Source: Candidatus Ruthia sp. Plio_17_S18 (GTDB lineage: Bacteria; Pseudomonadota; Gammaproteobacteria; PS1; Pseudothioglobaceae). From it: 64,000 bases of DNA. This document shows positions 25,291 through 34,007 of the stretch, piece by piece. Position numbers and translations under genes: made by a program. Numbering within the stretch: position 1 is the first letter of the stretch; every line of letters starts with the position of its first letter. Location: assembly GCA_021730105.1 (NCBI GenBank), contig CP072538.1, forward strand, positions 434,001 through 498,000. Direction: 5' to 3'. The notes beneath the pieces were generated by a model. It did not search any database. It was not told the DNA's origin and saw nothing but the letters and a program-made list of their open reading frames with translations.

Positions 25291-26767
25291 TTTAGCAAAC
25301 GATACACGTGTTTATGATGTGGCAAGTGTTACGCCATTGTCTTTTGCGCCTCAATTGTCTAAGCACGTTTGCAATAGAATTTATCTTAAAAGAGAAGATA
25401 AACTAGCCATTCACACTTTCAAACTTCGAGGTGCGTATCAGAAAATTTCAAACCTATCTGTCGAACAAGCTTCTAAAGGTGTCATAGCGTCTAGTGCAGG
25501 TAACCACGCGCAAGGTGTTGCCCTGTCTGCTAAAAAATTAGACATTAACGCTATTATTGTTATGCCGTTTTCAACACCTAGGATTAAAGTTAACGCTGTT
25601 GAGCAATTAGGTGCACAAGTCGTCCTACATGGTGATGTGTATGATGATGCTTACCAATATGCCAAACAATTAGAAAAAAGCCAAGATTTGGTCTTTATTC
25701 ACGCCTTTGATGATGTTGAAGTCATGGCAGGACAGGCAACCATTGCTAAGGAACTATTAGAGCAGCTGCCAAGCATGGATAAGGTTTTTATTCCTGTTGG
25801 TGGTGGTGGCTTAATTGCTGGAATGGCAACTTATATCAAGCATTATGCGCCTAATATTAAAGTAATTGGTGTTGAGCCACAAGACTCGCCCACACTTTAC
25901 CAAGCATTGAAAAACAACAAGCGCGTGGTATTAAAAGACGTAGGACGCTTTGCTGATGGCGTGGCGGTTAGACAAATCGGTGAGCAAACTTATCCTATTG
26001 TCAAGCAGGTGGTTGATGAGGTAATTTTGGTTAGTAATGATGAGATTTGCGCTGCTATTAAAGATATTTATGAAGATGTGCGTTCAATCGCTGAACCTGC
26101 AGGCGCATTGGCAACTGCTGGGATGAAACAATATATTGAAAACAACAACATCAAAAATGAAAATATTGTCTCAATTGTGTCAGGTGCAAATGTTAATTTT
26201 GACCGTTTGCGTTATATTTCAGAACGTGCTGATTTATGCGAGCATAAGGAAGCTATTATTGCCGTTACCATTGATGAAAAACCAGGGAGTTTTTTAACAT
26301 TCTGCCAGATGCTGGAAAACCACGCAATTACTGAGTTTAATTATCGTTTTGGGTCAAATGTTCAAGCACGTATTTTTGTTGGTGTAACTTTGAATGAGGG
26401 GTTAAGCGAAAAGAAAGCCTTGTTGGATAAGCTATCAAAGTCATACGATGTGCTAGATATGAGTGACAATTCAATCGCAAAAACGCATGTTCGCTACATG
26501 GTAGGTGGTCGTGCAAATTGTAAAAATGAAGTTATTTATCGTTTTGAATTTCCTGAACGACCGGGTGCTTTACTTAATTTTCTAAAAAAAATTGGCAGTC
26601 ATTGGAATATTTCATTATTCCACTATCGTAATCATGGTGCTGACTTTGGTCGTGTACTAATTGGTTTACAATCCATTGATGCATCCAAACTTGAGCAAAA
26701 GTTTTATGAACTGGGCTATTTCTATCAAAATGAAACCAACAATAAAGCTTATCAATACTTTCTTTAA
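25274..26767 (+). CDS. ilvA: Threonine dehydratase (biosynthetic)
   Basis: Deaminates threonine to 2-oxobutanoate, the first step to isoleucine. I take the ATG at 25274 (497 residues); the frame is open further upstream inside cbbY. The PLP lysine lies in HTFKLRGAYQ (about 45), followed by SAGNHAQGVA, the phosphate-binding PVGGGGLIAG and EPAGALATAG. Two C-terminal ACT-like regulatory domains (about 315-497) indicate the isoleucine-inhibited biosynthetic form. It complements ilvB, ilvH and ilvC at 53.7 kb. Confidence 0.95.
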   Translation: MQRIVDLANDTRVYDVASVTPLSFAPQLSKHVCNRIYLKREDKLAIHTFKLRGAYQKISNLSVEQASKGVIASSAGNHAQGVALSAKKLDINAIIVMPFSTPRIKVNAVEQLGAQVVLHGDVYDDAYQYAKQLEKSQDLVFIHAFDDVEVMAGQATIAKELLEQLPSMDKVFIPVGGGGLIAGMATYIKHYAPNIKVIGVEPQDSPTLYQALKNNKRVVLKDVGRFADGVAVRQIGEQTYPIVKQVVDEVILVSNDEICAAIKDIYEDVRSIAEPAGALATAGMKQYIENNNIKNENIVSIVSGANVNFDRLRYISERADLCEHKEAIIAVTIDEKPGSFLTFCQMLENHAITEFNYRFGSNVQARIFVGVTLNEGLSEKKALLDKLSKSYDVLDMSDNSIAKTHVRYMVGGRANCKNEVIYRFEFPERPGALLNFLKKIGSHWNISLFHYRNHGADFGRVLIGLQSIDASKLEQKFYELGYFYQNETNNKAYQYFL

Positions 26768-26769
26768 AT

Positions 26770-27174
26770 GTGGTGAATACTGCCCAGATCTCTTTTAAAA
26801 AGCTTTGTCAACTCGATCGATTTAGTGATGAAAATTATCACTGGAAGCTAGCTTTTTTGCATCATCAAGATTTAATAAAAATTACAATAATTGCCAATCA
26901 AATTGTTGATTTTGTGGTGTATCAAACGACTGATGTGGTCGAAATTTTTCGCATTACAACACACCATGATTTTAAAAATCAAAGTGTGGCCAATTTGCGT
27001 TGATTGAAGCTCTAAAACAATTAAATAAATCAATTATTTTAGAGCTTCTAGAGGGTAAATTTTAAGGCCTGTCAATTATATCAAAAACTTGGATTTGAAC
27101 AAGTTTCTAAGCGAGAAAAATACTATTCAAATGGGGAAGATGCTAAAATAATGCAGTTTACAACTGCAAACTAA
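26770..27174 (+). pseudogene. rimI: Decayed ribosomal-protein-alanine acetyltransferase RimI
   Basis: Three frames join into a GNAT protein. The N-terminal part ends at 27003; a second frame reads LIEALKQLNKSIILELLEG, in the acetyl-CoA-binding region. A third reads FKACQLYQKLGFEQVSKREK, YYSNGEDAKIM and ends at 27174. The LYQ.LGF....R..YY....EDA.+M ending is the RimI signature. Two frameshifts break it, and part of the acetyl-CoA loop (Q/RxxGxG) is not recognisable. N-terminal acetylation of ribosomal protein S18 would be lost. Confidence 0.82.
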
Positions 27175-27177
27175 AGT

Positions 27178-28428
27178 ATGAGTTATCAACACATTCAAGT
27201 ACCCAAAAATGGTGAAAAAATTAGCCTTGAAAAGGGTGTTATCAAAGTGCCAAACTATCCAATTATTACTTATATTGAAGGGGATGGCATTGGTGCAGAT
27301 GTGTCGCCAGTGATGAAAAAAGTGATTGATGCCATTGTTGCTAAAGCCTACAACGGCTCAAAAGCAATTCAATGGATGGATGTTTATGCGGGCGAAAGAG
27401 CAAATGATATTTATGGTGAATCTTTACCACAAGAAACCTTGGATGCTATAGAAGAATTTTCAGTGTCTATTAAAGGTCCGCTAACCACACCAGTGGGCGG
27501 TGGTATGTGTTCTTTGAATGTGGCTATTCGTCAAACGTTGGATTTGTTTATTTGTCAGCGTCCAGTTAAGTATTTTAAAGGCACACCTTCACCAGTCAAA
27601 GCGCCTGAAAAGATTGATATGGTTATTTTTAGAGAAAATTCTGAAGATATTTATGCAGGCATCGAATATCAGGCAGGCACTGCTGAGGTAAAAAAGATCA
27701 TTGATTTTTTGCAAGATGAAATGGGTACAACAAAAATTCGTTTTCCTGATACTTCAGGAATTGGCATTAAACCAGTTTCTAAAGAGGGTACAGATCGTTT
27801 AGTGCGCAGTGCCATTCAATATGCCATTGACAATGATAAAGATTCAGTAACTTTGGTGCACAAAGGCAATATTATGAAGTTCACTGAAGGTGGATTTAGA
27901 GATTGGGGTTATCAGTTAGCACATGATGAATTTGGTGCAACTATTCTTGGTGACGGGCCGTGGAAGTCGTTTAAAAATCCAAACACAGGCACAGTGATTA
28001 TAATTAAAGATGTCATTGCAGATGCTTTTTTACAACAAATTCTTTTGCGTCCTGAAGAATATTCGGTCATTGCTACGCTTAATTTAAATGGTGATTATAT
28101 TTCAGATGCATTAGCTGCTCAAGTTGGTGGTATTGGTATTGCACCAGGTGCGAATCTTTCAGGCACAACAGCTGTATTTGAAGCAACACATGGCACAGCG
28201 CCAAAGTATGCAGGGCTTAATAAAGTCAATCCAGGTTCAATGATCCTTTCAGCAGAAATGATGCTTAGGCATATGGGCTGGATACAGGCGGCTGATATGG
28301 TTTTAGAGGCGATGTCTAAAGTTATTCAAAACAAAACTGTCACCTATGATTTAGAAAGACTTATGGATGATGCGACCTTATTGTCATGTTCTGAGTTTGG
28401 TGATGCAATCATTGATTCTATATTATAA
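27178..28428 (+). CDS. icd: Isocitrate dehydrogenase (NADP-type)
   Basis: Oxidative decarboxylation of isocitrate to 2-oxoglutarate. It has 416 residues, the E. coli length. Seen are [14 protein letters not shown], the substrate-binding Ser in [12 protein letters not shown] (about 113), [24 protein letters not shown], and the C-terminal cofactor region [13 protein letters not shown]. Begins 3 bases after the rimI remnant. It supplies 2-oxoglutarate for glutamate synthesis even if the TCA cycle is incomplete. Confidence 0.96.
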   Translation: MSYQHIQVPKNGEKISLEKGVIKVPNYPIITYIEGDGIGADVSPVMKKVIDAIVAKAYNGSKAIQWMDVYAGERANDIYGESLPQETLDAIEEFSVSIKGPLTTPVGGGMCSLNVAIRQTLDLFICQRPVKYFKGTPSPVKAPEKIDMVIFRENSEDIYAGIEYQAGTAEVKKIIDFLQDEMGTTKIRFPDTSGIGIKPVSKEGTDRLVRSAIQYAIDNDKDSVTLVHKGNIMKFTEGGFRDWGYQLAHDEFGATILGDGPWKSFKNPNTGTVIIIKDVIADAFLQQILLRPEEYSVIATLNLNGDYISDALAAQVGGIGIAPGANLSGTTAVFEATHGTAPKYAGLNKVNPGSMILSAEMMLRHMGWIQAADMVLEAMSKVIQNKTVTYDLERLMDDATLLSCSEFGDAIIDSIL

Positions 28429-28449
28429 AATTATTGTCTACTAATAGTG

Positions 28450-28478
28450 TTGCACTCTATTTTCTAGTTGTGTATTAT
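28450..28478 (+). promoter_or_regulatory. Sigma70-type promoter of the first repeat-protein gene
   Basis: TTGCAC, a 17-base spacer and TATTAT lie about 60 bases before the ATG at 28538. The ribosome-binding site is AGGAGATAAC. Near-consensus spacing in the icd downstream spacer suggests that this gene is transcribed separately and strongly. Confidence 0.65.
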
Positions 28479-28537
28479 ACTTTCGTGTAGATATTAATTT
28501 TCTTACTTATACTACATAATTTTAATTAGGAGATAAC

Positions 28538-29062
28538 ATGAAAAACGCAATAAAACTAGTGGCAATTGCTACAATCGTAGCTACATCATCTGCATCAGCA
28601 TTTTGGAACAACAACGGTTATGGTAATAATAATGGCCGGGGTACTGGTAATGGTGGCTCTAACTGGGGTCCATTTGATGGCGGTTCTAACTTTGGTCCAA
28701 TGAATGGTGGTTCTAACTGGGGTCCTTTCTCAGGTGGTAATAACATGGGTCCAATGAATGGTGGCTCTAACTGGGGTCCATTTAACGGTGCTCAGAACTG
28801 GGGTCCAATGTCAAACAATAACAATATGAACAACGATTCTGATTGGGGTTTCCATTACAACAACAAAAACACCACTAAGAACGTTTCTAATGCCACTGCT
28901 GATGGCAATGCAACCGGTGTAGTTTCTGCAAATGCCAAGGCACAGGCTGATGCTTATGTTAAAGGTGCAGCTGATGGTTTTGCTAAAGGTCAAGCCGATG
29001 CTTACGCTAAAGGTTATGCAGATGGAAAATATGCAGGAAATATCGACAGTAGAAGTCAATAA
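28538..29062 (+). CDS. Secreted Gly/Asn/Trp-rich repeat protein, copy 1 (sulfur-globule-like)
   Basis: A 174-residue protein with a clear Sec signal peptide (cleavage after ATSSASA, about residue 21). Then come an NNGYGNNNGRG stretch, about seven tandem units of the form GGSNWGPF/M (about 40-97) and a DSDWGFHYNN block. The tail is Ala/Asp/Lys-rich with repeats of DAYAKGYADG type (about 130-167). Signal peptide, low complexity and W/G/P/N repeats recall sulfur globule envelope proteins, which fits a sulfur oxidiser, but this is inference from composition and not a firm family assignment. It has its own promoter and terminator, and a paralogue follows. Confidence 0.75.
   Translation: MKNAIKLVAIATIVATSSASAFWNNNGYGNNNGRGTGNGGSNWGPFDGGSNFGPMNGGSNWGPFSGGNNMGPMNGGSNWGPFNGAQNWGPMSNNNNMNNDSDWGFHYNNKNTTKNVSNATADGNATGVVSANAKAQADAYVKGAADGFAKGQADAYAKGYADGKYAGNIDSRSQ
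28826..28908 (+). repeat. 83-bp direct repeat, copy A
   Basis: Identical base for base to 29610-29692. It encodes the MNNDSDWGFHYNNKNTTKN block and following residues in both repeat-protein genes, while the flanking coding sequence differs. Confidence 0.9.
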
Positions 29063-29082
29063 CATTTAGACAGTATTAAGTT

Positions 29083-29110
29083 AAAGCCACCTTTAGGGGT
29101 GGCTTTTTTG
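29083..29110 (+). terminator. Intrinsic terminator after repeat-protein copy 1
   Basis: AAAGCCACC/GGTGGCTTT stem around a short loop, followed by a T run. Strong rho-independent terminator separating the two paralogous genes. Confidence 0.9.
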
Positions 29111-29231
29111 TTCCGGCTATATTTATATGCAGGTTAATGATTAAATATTAGCTAAATTTCTTTATTTTAATTTTAGTAAAATGTTTTAATAGAAAGAGTT
29201 ATGGAAGGTTTTTATGGTTTCATTGTTATCA

Positions 29232-29259
29232 TTGACTTCTAATATATATACCATATAAT
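29232..29259 (+). promoter_or_regulatory. Sigma70-type promoter of repeat-protein copy 2
   Basis: TTGACT, a 16-base spacer and a perfect TATAAT. It lies about 84 bases before the ATG at 29343, leaving a sizeable 5' leader. Confidence 0.65.
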
Positions 29260-29342
29260 ACCCCCATCAAGACCACAAAGTCTGATACTTAAAAACCCGC
29301 TTAACAATAAGAGCGTTAATACTTTTTAATTTGGAGATCAAT

Positions 29343-29858
29343 ATGAAAAAAATAATTGCAATTGCTACTTTAGTAGCTGCCACATCAGCATCAGCTGGTT
29401 TCTTTAACAATGGTTCAAACAACAACGGTTACGGTAACGGTTACGGTAACGGTAACGGTTACGGTTCAAACAACTGGGGTCCTTTTGACGGTGGTTCTAA
29501 CCTTGGACCAATGCATGGTGGCAACAACATGGGTCCTTTCAGTGGTGGTTCAAACATGGGTCCTTTCAATGGCGCTAACAACTGGGGTCCTTTTTCCAAC
29601 AACAACGACATGAACAACGATTCTGATTGGGGTTTCCATTACAACAACAAAAACACCACTAAGAACGTTTCTAATGCCACTGCTGATGGCAAATATGCAG
29701 GTACTGTTGATGCTAACGCTAAAGGTGTTGCTGATGCTTATGCCAAAGGCCAAGCTGATGCATTCGCTAAGGCACAAGCTGATGCTTATGCCAAAGGTTA
29801 TGCAGATGCTAAAGCTAACGCAACTGCTGACAGTCTTGATCAAGTGATTGCTAAGTAA
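29343..29858 (+). CDS. Secreted Gly/Asn/Trp-rich repeat protein, copy 2 (sulfur-globule-like)
   Basis: A 171-residue paralogue of the upstream gene. The ATG at 29343 follows TTGGAG at a good distance; an in-frame TTG 12 bases upstream overlaps that site and is less likely. Signal peptide cleaved after ATSASA (about 18); a GYGNGYGNGNGYG tract built from the hexamer GGTTAC/GGTAAC at DNA level; GGSNLGPM/GGNNMGPF units; the same DSDWGFHYNN block; then about five ADAYAKGQ-type units. Function inferred only from composition, as for copy 1. The tail is longer and more regular than in copy 1, and the sequence between the repeats has diverged. Confidence 0.75.
   Translation: MKKIIAIATLVAATSASAGFFNNGSNNNGYGNGYGNGNGYGSNNWGPFDGGSNLGPMHGGNNMGPFSGGSNMGPFNGANNWGPFSNNNDMNNDSDWGFHYNNKNTTKNVSNATADGKYAGTVDANAKGVADAYAKGQADAFAKAQADAYAKGYADAKANATADSLDQVIAK
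29610..29692 (+). repeat. 83-bp direct repeat, copy B
   Basis: Exact match to 28826-28908, including synonymous positions. Confidence 0.9.
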
Positions 29859-29873
29859 GACACCTAGTTAACT

Positions 29874-29889
29874 GCTAGATTAATCTAGC
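29874..29889. repeat. 16-bp perfect palindrome after copy 2
   Basis: GCTAGATTAATCTAGC lies 15 bases after the copy 2 stop. There is no T run, so it is not a classical terminator; it might slow 3' exonucleases or bind a dimeric protein. Confidence 0.45.
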
Positions 29890-29923
29890 GGCAAGGTTAA
29901 ATAAAAAAAGTATGGAGGCAGAT

Positions 29924-30003
29924 GTGCAAACATTAATACAAACAACGGCAATTGCCACAGTAGTTGTAGCGGCTTCAGTATTAGCCGTTTGGTTTAACAC
30001 CTG
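29924..30003 (+). pseudogene. Signal-peptide-sized remnant of a further repeat-protein gene
   Basis: A GTG-initiated frame reads VQTLIQTTAIATVVVAASVL, AVWFNT and stops. It aligns with the signal peptide and first mature residues of copy 1 (KLVAIATIVATSSASAFWNN). Nothing of the repeat region follows. Most simply it is the 5' stub of a deleted paralogue. Confidence 0.5.
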
Positions 30004-30120
30004 ATAAAATAATTAGTTAAGGGTACAATCTCATCCTTTTTTGTTCAAAATAAATTAGCGTATATAATACATATCAATGTAGTTTTTGACATATTTAAGA
30101 TAAATGAGTATAAAAAAACG

Positions 30121-30545
30121 ATGATAACAATATTTTTGAGTTTAATTTTATTGGCTTCAGTCGTTGCAAATGCCACTTCTTGAAATCTATTTAACTCAAA
30201 GCCTAACTTTTCTGTGTTTGATAACCTCTCTAGCTGGAGGCCTTTTATATCCAATTCTAACTTTGAACCAATGGGCGTTAATTCTGATTGGGGTTTTTAT
30301 TATAATAATAAAAACTCAAACAGTAATAAGGGCTACGCTAGAGCGAATGGGCAATATGCAGATGAGTTAAAAAAATGCATTACGGGGTATACAAATGGCT
30401 ACACTAGAAACATGCAAATACTTATTACAATGGTCAATTTGAAAATTATGGCAAGGTTAGAAGCAAATGGTATTATGAGAATTATGACAAAAAGGCTACT
30501 CAAGTTTACACCCCTAGCAATAATGTTTTAGTACCATTGTACTAA
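30121..30545 (+). pseudogene. Third repeat-protein paralogue, inactivated
   Basis: From the ATG at 30121 a signal peptide (SLILLASVVANATS) leads straight into a TGA at 30181, at the position where copy 1 has Trp. The same frame then reads NLFNSKPNFS, SNSNFEPMGVNSDWGFYYNN and GYARANGQYADELKKC. A frameshift near 30410 moves the rest to another frame: HANTYYNGQFENYGKV, KWYYENYDKKATQVY, ending at 30545. The NSDWGFYYNNKN block ties it to the two intact copies. It is more divergent and had a different, Tyr-rich C-terminal tail. Confidence 0.75.
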
Positions 30546-30619
30546 TTTAAAAAAACTATAAAAATAACTGATTTTTAGATTGCTTTAACACGCATATATC
30601 ATTATAATTTCATCTTCGT

Positions 30620-30695
30620 TCCTCGATAGCTCAGTTGGTAGAGCAATGGACTGTTAATCCATTTGTCGCTGGTTCGAGCCCAGCTCGAGGAGCCA
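30620..30695 (+). tRNA. tRNA-Asn (anticodon GTT)
   Basis: A 76-nucleotide cloverleaf with acceptor TCCTCGA/TCGAGGA, discriminator G, anticodon loop CTGTTAA, T loop TTCGAGC and encoded CCA. Followed at once by an intrinsic terminator. Confidence 0.97.
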
Positions 30696-30702
30696 TTAAT
30701 GC

Positions 30703-30736
30703 AAAAAAATCCTATTTACATGATAGGATTTTTTTA
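30703..30736 (+). terminator. Terminator after tRNA-Asn
   Basis: AAAAATCCTAT / ATAGGATTTTT stem with loop TTACATG and a T run, starting 8 bases after the CCA end. Confidence 0.85.
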
Positions 30737-30773
30737 TTTTAAAATACTGAAGACTAGCTTAGCATGGTGGTTT

Positions 30774-31952
30774 TTATACCTTGCTAAGTTTTTCAATGGC
30801 TTGTTTTATGTTGTCCATACTCGTGGCAAACGAAAAACGCAGATAGCCTGGTGCACCAAAGGCTGAACCTGGAACTAATGCAATGTTTAACACTTCTAAG
30901 CAGTAAGTAGAAAGCTCAATATCGTTTTTTAAACCAAGGCGACTAATTAAACCTTTAACTCTTGGGAAGGCATAAAAGGCACCTTGTGATTTAGGACATT
31001 CAATGCCATCAATTGAATTTAATGCATCAACAATAAAATTATGCCTTTTCTCAAAAGCGCAAACCATTGTATTAATAATGTTTTGATCGCCGCCTAGAGC
31101 CTCCACAGCAGCGGCCTGGGCAATTGAACAAGGATTAGAAGTTGATTGACCTTGTATTTTTTTCATGGCTTTAATAATGTATTCTGGACCTGCGCCATAG
31201 CCAATACGCCAGCCGGTCATAGCATAAGCTTTGGAGACGCCGTTAAGAATAATAGTGCGGTCTTTCAATGTTTTATCAGCCATAACAATATTAACAAAGC
31301 TATCATCATTGCCCCAACGAATATGCTCGTAAATGTCATCGGTGATGATTAATATTTTTTGGTGTTTTTTTAATACATTTGCTAGTGCTTGTAACTCGGC
31401 TTGAGAATAAACAGTACCTGTAGGATTAGAAGGGCTGTTAATAACAAATAATTTAGTGTTGCTGGTAATGCTTGCCTCTAGTTGCTCTGGTGTGATTTTA
31501 AAGTCTTGCTCCAGTCCTGTTTCAATAATGACTGGTGTTGCATCAGCTAAAAGAGCCATATCTGGATAGCTTACCCAAAAAGGTGAAGGGATAATCACTT
31601 CATCACCTTGATTTAGCACAGCTTGGCATAGATTATAAAATACTTGTTTGCCACCTGATGAAACCATGACCTCAGTATTGGTGTAAGTTAAGTTATTTTC
31701 TCGTTTAAATTTGTCAATAATCGCTTGTTTTAATATAGGCGTGCCATCTACTGCTGTGTAGCGAGTTTGACCGTTTTTAATGGCTTGTATGGCTGCTTTT
31801 TGAATATTTTCAGGAGTATCAAAGTCTGGATCGCCTGAGCCCATGGATATAATTTGAATGCCTTGAGATTTTAATTCATTGGCTTTTGCAGTGACTGCAA
31901 GTGTAGCTGAAGGTTTAACTTTTTGAACTCTATCGGAAAGATATGCTGACAT
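30774..31952 (-). CDS. aspC: Class I aspartate aminotransferase
   Basis: PLP-dependent transamination between aspartate and 2-oxoglutarate. It has 392 residues of the Ib subgroup typical of non-enteric bacteria. Motifs are GSGDPDFDTP (about 38-47), the SPSNPTGTVY region, the PLP lysine in NGVSKAYAMTGWRIGYG (about 237) and a C-terminal RFSFATS. The symbol follows common annotation; prephenate or other amino acceptors cannot be excluded. Divergent from uvrB. Confidence 0.9.
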   Translation of the reverse strand: MSAYLSDRVQKVKPSATLAVTAKANELKSQGIQIISMGSGDPDFDTPENIQKAAIQAIKNGQTRYTAVDGTPILKQAIIDKFKRENNLTYTNTEVMVSSGGKQVFYNLCQAVLNQGDEVIIPSPFWVSYPDMALLADATPVIIETGLEQDFKITPEQLEASITSNTKLFVINSPSNPTGTVYSQAELQALANVLKKHQKILIITDDIYEHIRWGNDDSFVNIVMADKTLKDRTIILNGVSKAYAMTGWRIGYGAGPEYIIKAMKKIQGQSTSNPCSIAQAAAVEALGGDQNIINTMVCAFEKRHNFIVDALNSIDGIECPKSQGAFYAFPRVKGLISRLGLKNDIELSTYCLEVLNIALVPGSAFGAPGYLRFSFATSMDNIKQAIEKLSKV

Positions 31953-31979
31953 GGTTATTAATAATAAAATAGATTAAAA

Positions 31980-34007
31980 TTGAGTGTTTATGTTAATGAA
32001 AAAATCTTGCGTGTGGACAATAAATTTCAACTGATATCGAAATTTTCCCCTAGTGGTGATCAGCCAGAAGCGATTAAAACTTTGGTTGATGGTGTGAATG
32101 CTGGTGTTAAGTTTCAAACTTTGCTTGGCGTAACTGGCTCGGGTAAAACCTTTACATTGGCTAATGTTATTCAACAGACCAAGCGCCCTAGTTTGATTAT
32201 GGTACCCAATAAAACATTAGCAGCACAATTGTATAGTGAAATGCAGGGGTTGTTTCCACACAATTCAGTGGAATATTTTGTTTCTTATTATGATTATTAT
32301 CAGCCAGAAGCTTATGTGCCTGCCTCTGATACCTATATCGAAAAAGACTCTTCTATTAATGAGCAAATTGAGCAAATGCGACTATCTGCCACTAAGGCGC
32401 TATTAGAACGTGATGATGTTATTATTATTGCTAGTGTGTCTGCTATTTATGGCTTGGGTAACCCTGAAAGTTATATGGCCATGTTGCTGCATTTGAGTAT
32501 CGGGGAAATTACTAATCAACGTGAGATACTTTCACGTTTGTCGCAAATGCAATATTCGCGTAATGATGTTACTTTAATACGTGGTCATTTTCGAGTTAAA
32601 GGCGAAGTGATTGATATTTTTCCTGCTGATTCTGAAGAGCAAGCCATACGCATTGAAATGTTTTATGAAGAAATTGAACAGCTTTATTGGTTTGATCCTT
32701 TAACAGGGGAAAAACTAAAGTCTTTGCAAAGAATTACTATTTATCCACAAACGCACTACGTTACACCAAAATATAAAATTTTGAATATGTTAGATGATAT
32801 TAAAACAGAACTAAAAGATCGTAGAAGTGAGTTATTATCTGTTAATAAATTAGTTGAAGAGCAGCGCTTAACACAACGCGTACATATGGATATCGAAATG
32901 ATGAGCGAGTTAGGATATTGCACAGGTATTGAGAATTACTCGCGCTATTTATCCAATCAAAATCCTGGCGAGCCACCTTCAACATTGTTGGATTATTTGC
33001 CAGATAATGCATTGGTAATTTTAGACGAATCGCATGTGATTGTTAGCCAGATTGGTGGTATGTATAAAGGCGATAGAGCGCGCAAAAAAACACTTGTTGA
33101 GTTTGGGTTTCGCCTGCCAAGTGCGTTGGACAATCGACCACTTAAATTTTCAGAATTTGAAGACAGGGTTCATCAATGTATCTTGGTGTCTGCCACGCCT
33201 GCACAATATGAGTTGGAAGTTTCTAGGGTGATTGCTGAACAAGTAGTAAGGCCAACAGGATTGTTAGACCCTGAGATTGACATTCGACCTGTGGATACGC
33301 AGGTGGATGATTTACTGAGTGAAATACGTATGCGCGTTAAAGCAGGCGAACGCGTATTGGTGACAACTTTGACCAAAAAAATGAGTGAACAGTTAAGTGA
33401 TTACTTAAACGACCATCATGTTAAAGTTCGCTATCTACATTCTGATATTGATACGGTTGAAAGAGTGGCAATTATTCGCGATTTGCGCTTAGGTATATTT
33501 GATGTTCTGGTTGGTATTAATCTATTACGTGAAGGTTTGGATATTCCTGAGGTATCTTTGGTGGCTATTTTAGATGCGGATAAAGAAGGTTTTTTACGTT
33601 CTGAACGTGCGCTGATTCAAACCATGGGGCGAGCGGCTAGAAATATAAATGGGCACGTAATTTTATACGCTGCTCGCATAACTAAATCGATGCAAAAAGC
33701 GATGGATGAAACCAAAAGACGTCGAATTAAACAGCAAGCTTATAATTTGAAAAACAACATCACTCCTAAAGGTATTGCCAAGCCTATTATCAATATCCTT
33801 GATACAGATTTAACCAGTAATCAGATAGAGGAAGATAGTATTCAGAAAGGATTTACCCAACTTTCACCCGTGCAATTAGCAAAAGAAATTAAAATATTAG
33901 AAAAGCAAATGTATAGTTTTGCTAGCGATTTGGCGTTTGAGCGTGCAGCAGATGTGCGTAATCAGATTACACGGCTCAAAGACACTCAATTTAAAAAAGC
34001 ATTATGA
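31980..34007 (+). CDS. uvrB: Excinuclease ABC subunit B
   Basis: Damage-verifying helicase-like subunit of nucleotide excision repair. The frame from a TTG at 31980 gives 675 residues; an in-frame GTG at 32013 would give the more family-like start [11 protein letters not shown], and I cannot decide between them. Walker A is GVTGSGKT, and the beta-hairpin region ([12 protein letters not shown]) follows. Helicase motifs [19 protein letters not shown] and QTMGRAARN are in place, and the C-terminal UVR domain ([20 protein letters not shown]) ends the protein. Intact, so excision repair is probably kept. Confidence 0.95.
   Translation: MSVYVNEKILRVDNKFQLISKFSPSGDQPEAIKTLVDGVNAGVKFQTLLGVTGSGKTFTLANVIQQTKRPSLIMVPNKTLAAQLYSEMQGLFPHNSVEYFVSYYDYYQPEAYVPASDTYIEKDSSINEQIEQMRLSATKALLERDDVIIIASVSAIYGLGNPESYMAMLLHLSIGEITNQREILSRLSQMQYSRNDVTLIRGHFRVKGEVIDIFPADSEEQAIRIEMFYEEIEQLYWFDPLTGEKLKSLQRITIYPQTHYVTPKYKILNMLDDIKTELKDRRSELLSVNKLVEEQRLTQRVHMDIEMMSELGYCTGIENYSRYLSNQNPGEPPSTLLDYLPDNALVILDESHVIVSQIGGMYKGDRARKKTLVEFGFRLPSALDNRPLKFSEFEDRVHQCILVSATPAQYELEVSRVIAEQVVRPTGLLDPEIDIRPVDTQVDDLLSEIRMRVKAGERVLVTTLTKKMSEQLSDYLNDHHVKVRYLHSDIDTVERVAIIRDLRLGIFDVLVGINLLREGLDIPEVSLVAILDADKEGFLRSERALIQTMGRAARNINGHVILYAARITKSMQKAMDETKRRRIKQQAYNLKNNITPKGIAKPIINILDTDLTSNQIEEDSIQKGFTQLSPVQLAKEIKILEKQMYSFASDLAFERAADVRNQITRLKDTQFKKAL

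Noticed and set aside
29410..29613. Val/Thr repeat frame inside repeat-protein copy 2
   Set aside because: Out-of-frame shadow of the GGTTAC/GGTAAC microsatellite.
29550..29843. Cys/Ser/Ile-rich open frames antisense to the two repeat-protein genes
   Set aside because: They are mirror images of low-complexity repeats and have no ribosome-binding site; both antisense frames arise from the same repeat codons.
28538..29858. CRISPR array or tandem DNA repeat locus
   Set aside because: The repeats are in-frame protein repeats with codon-level variation, without regular spacers, and no cas genes are present.
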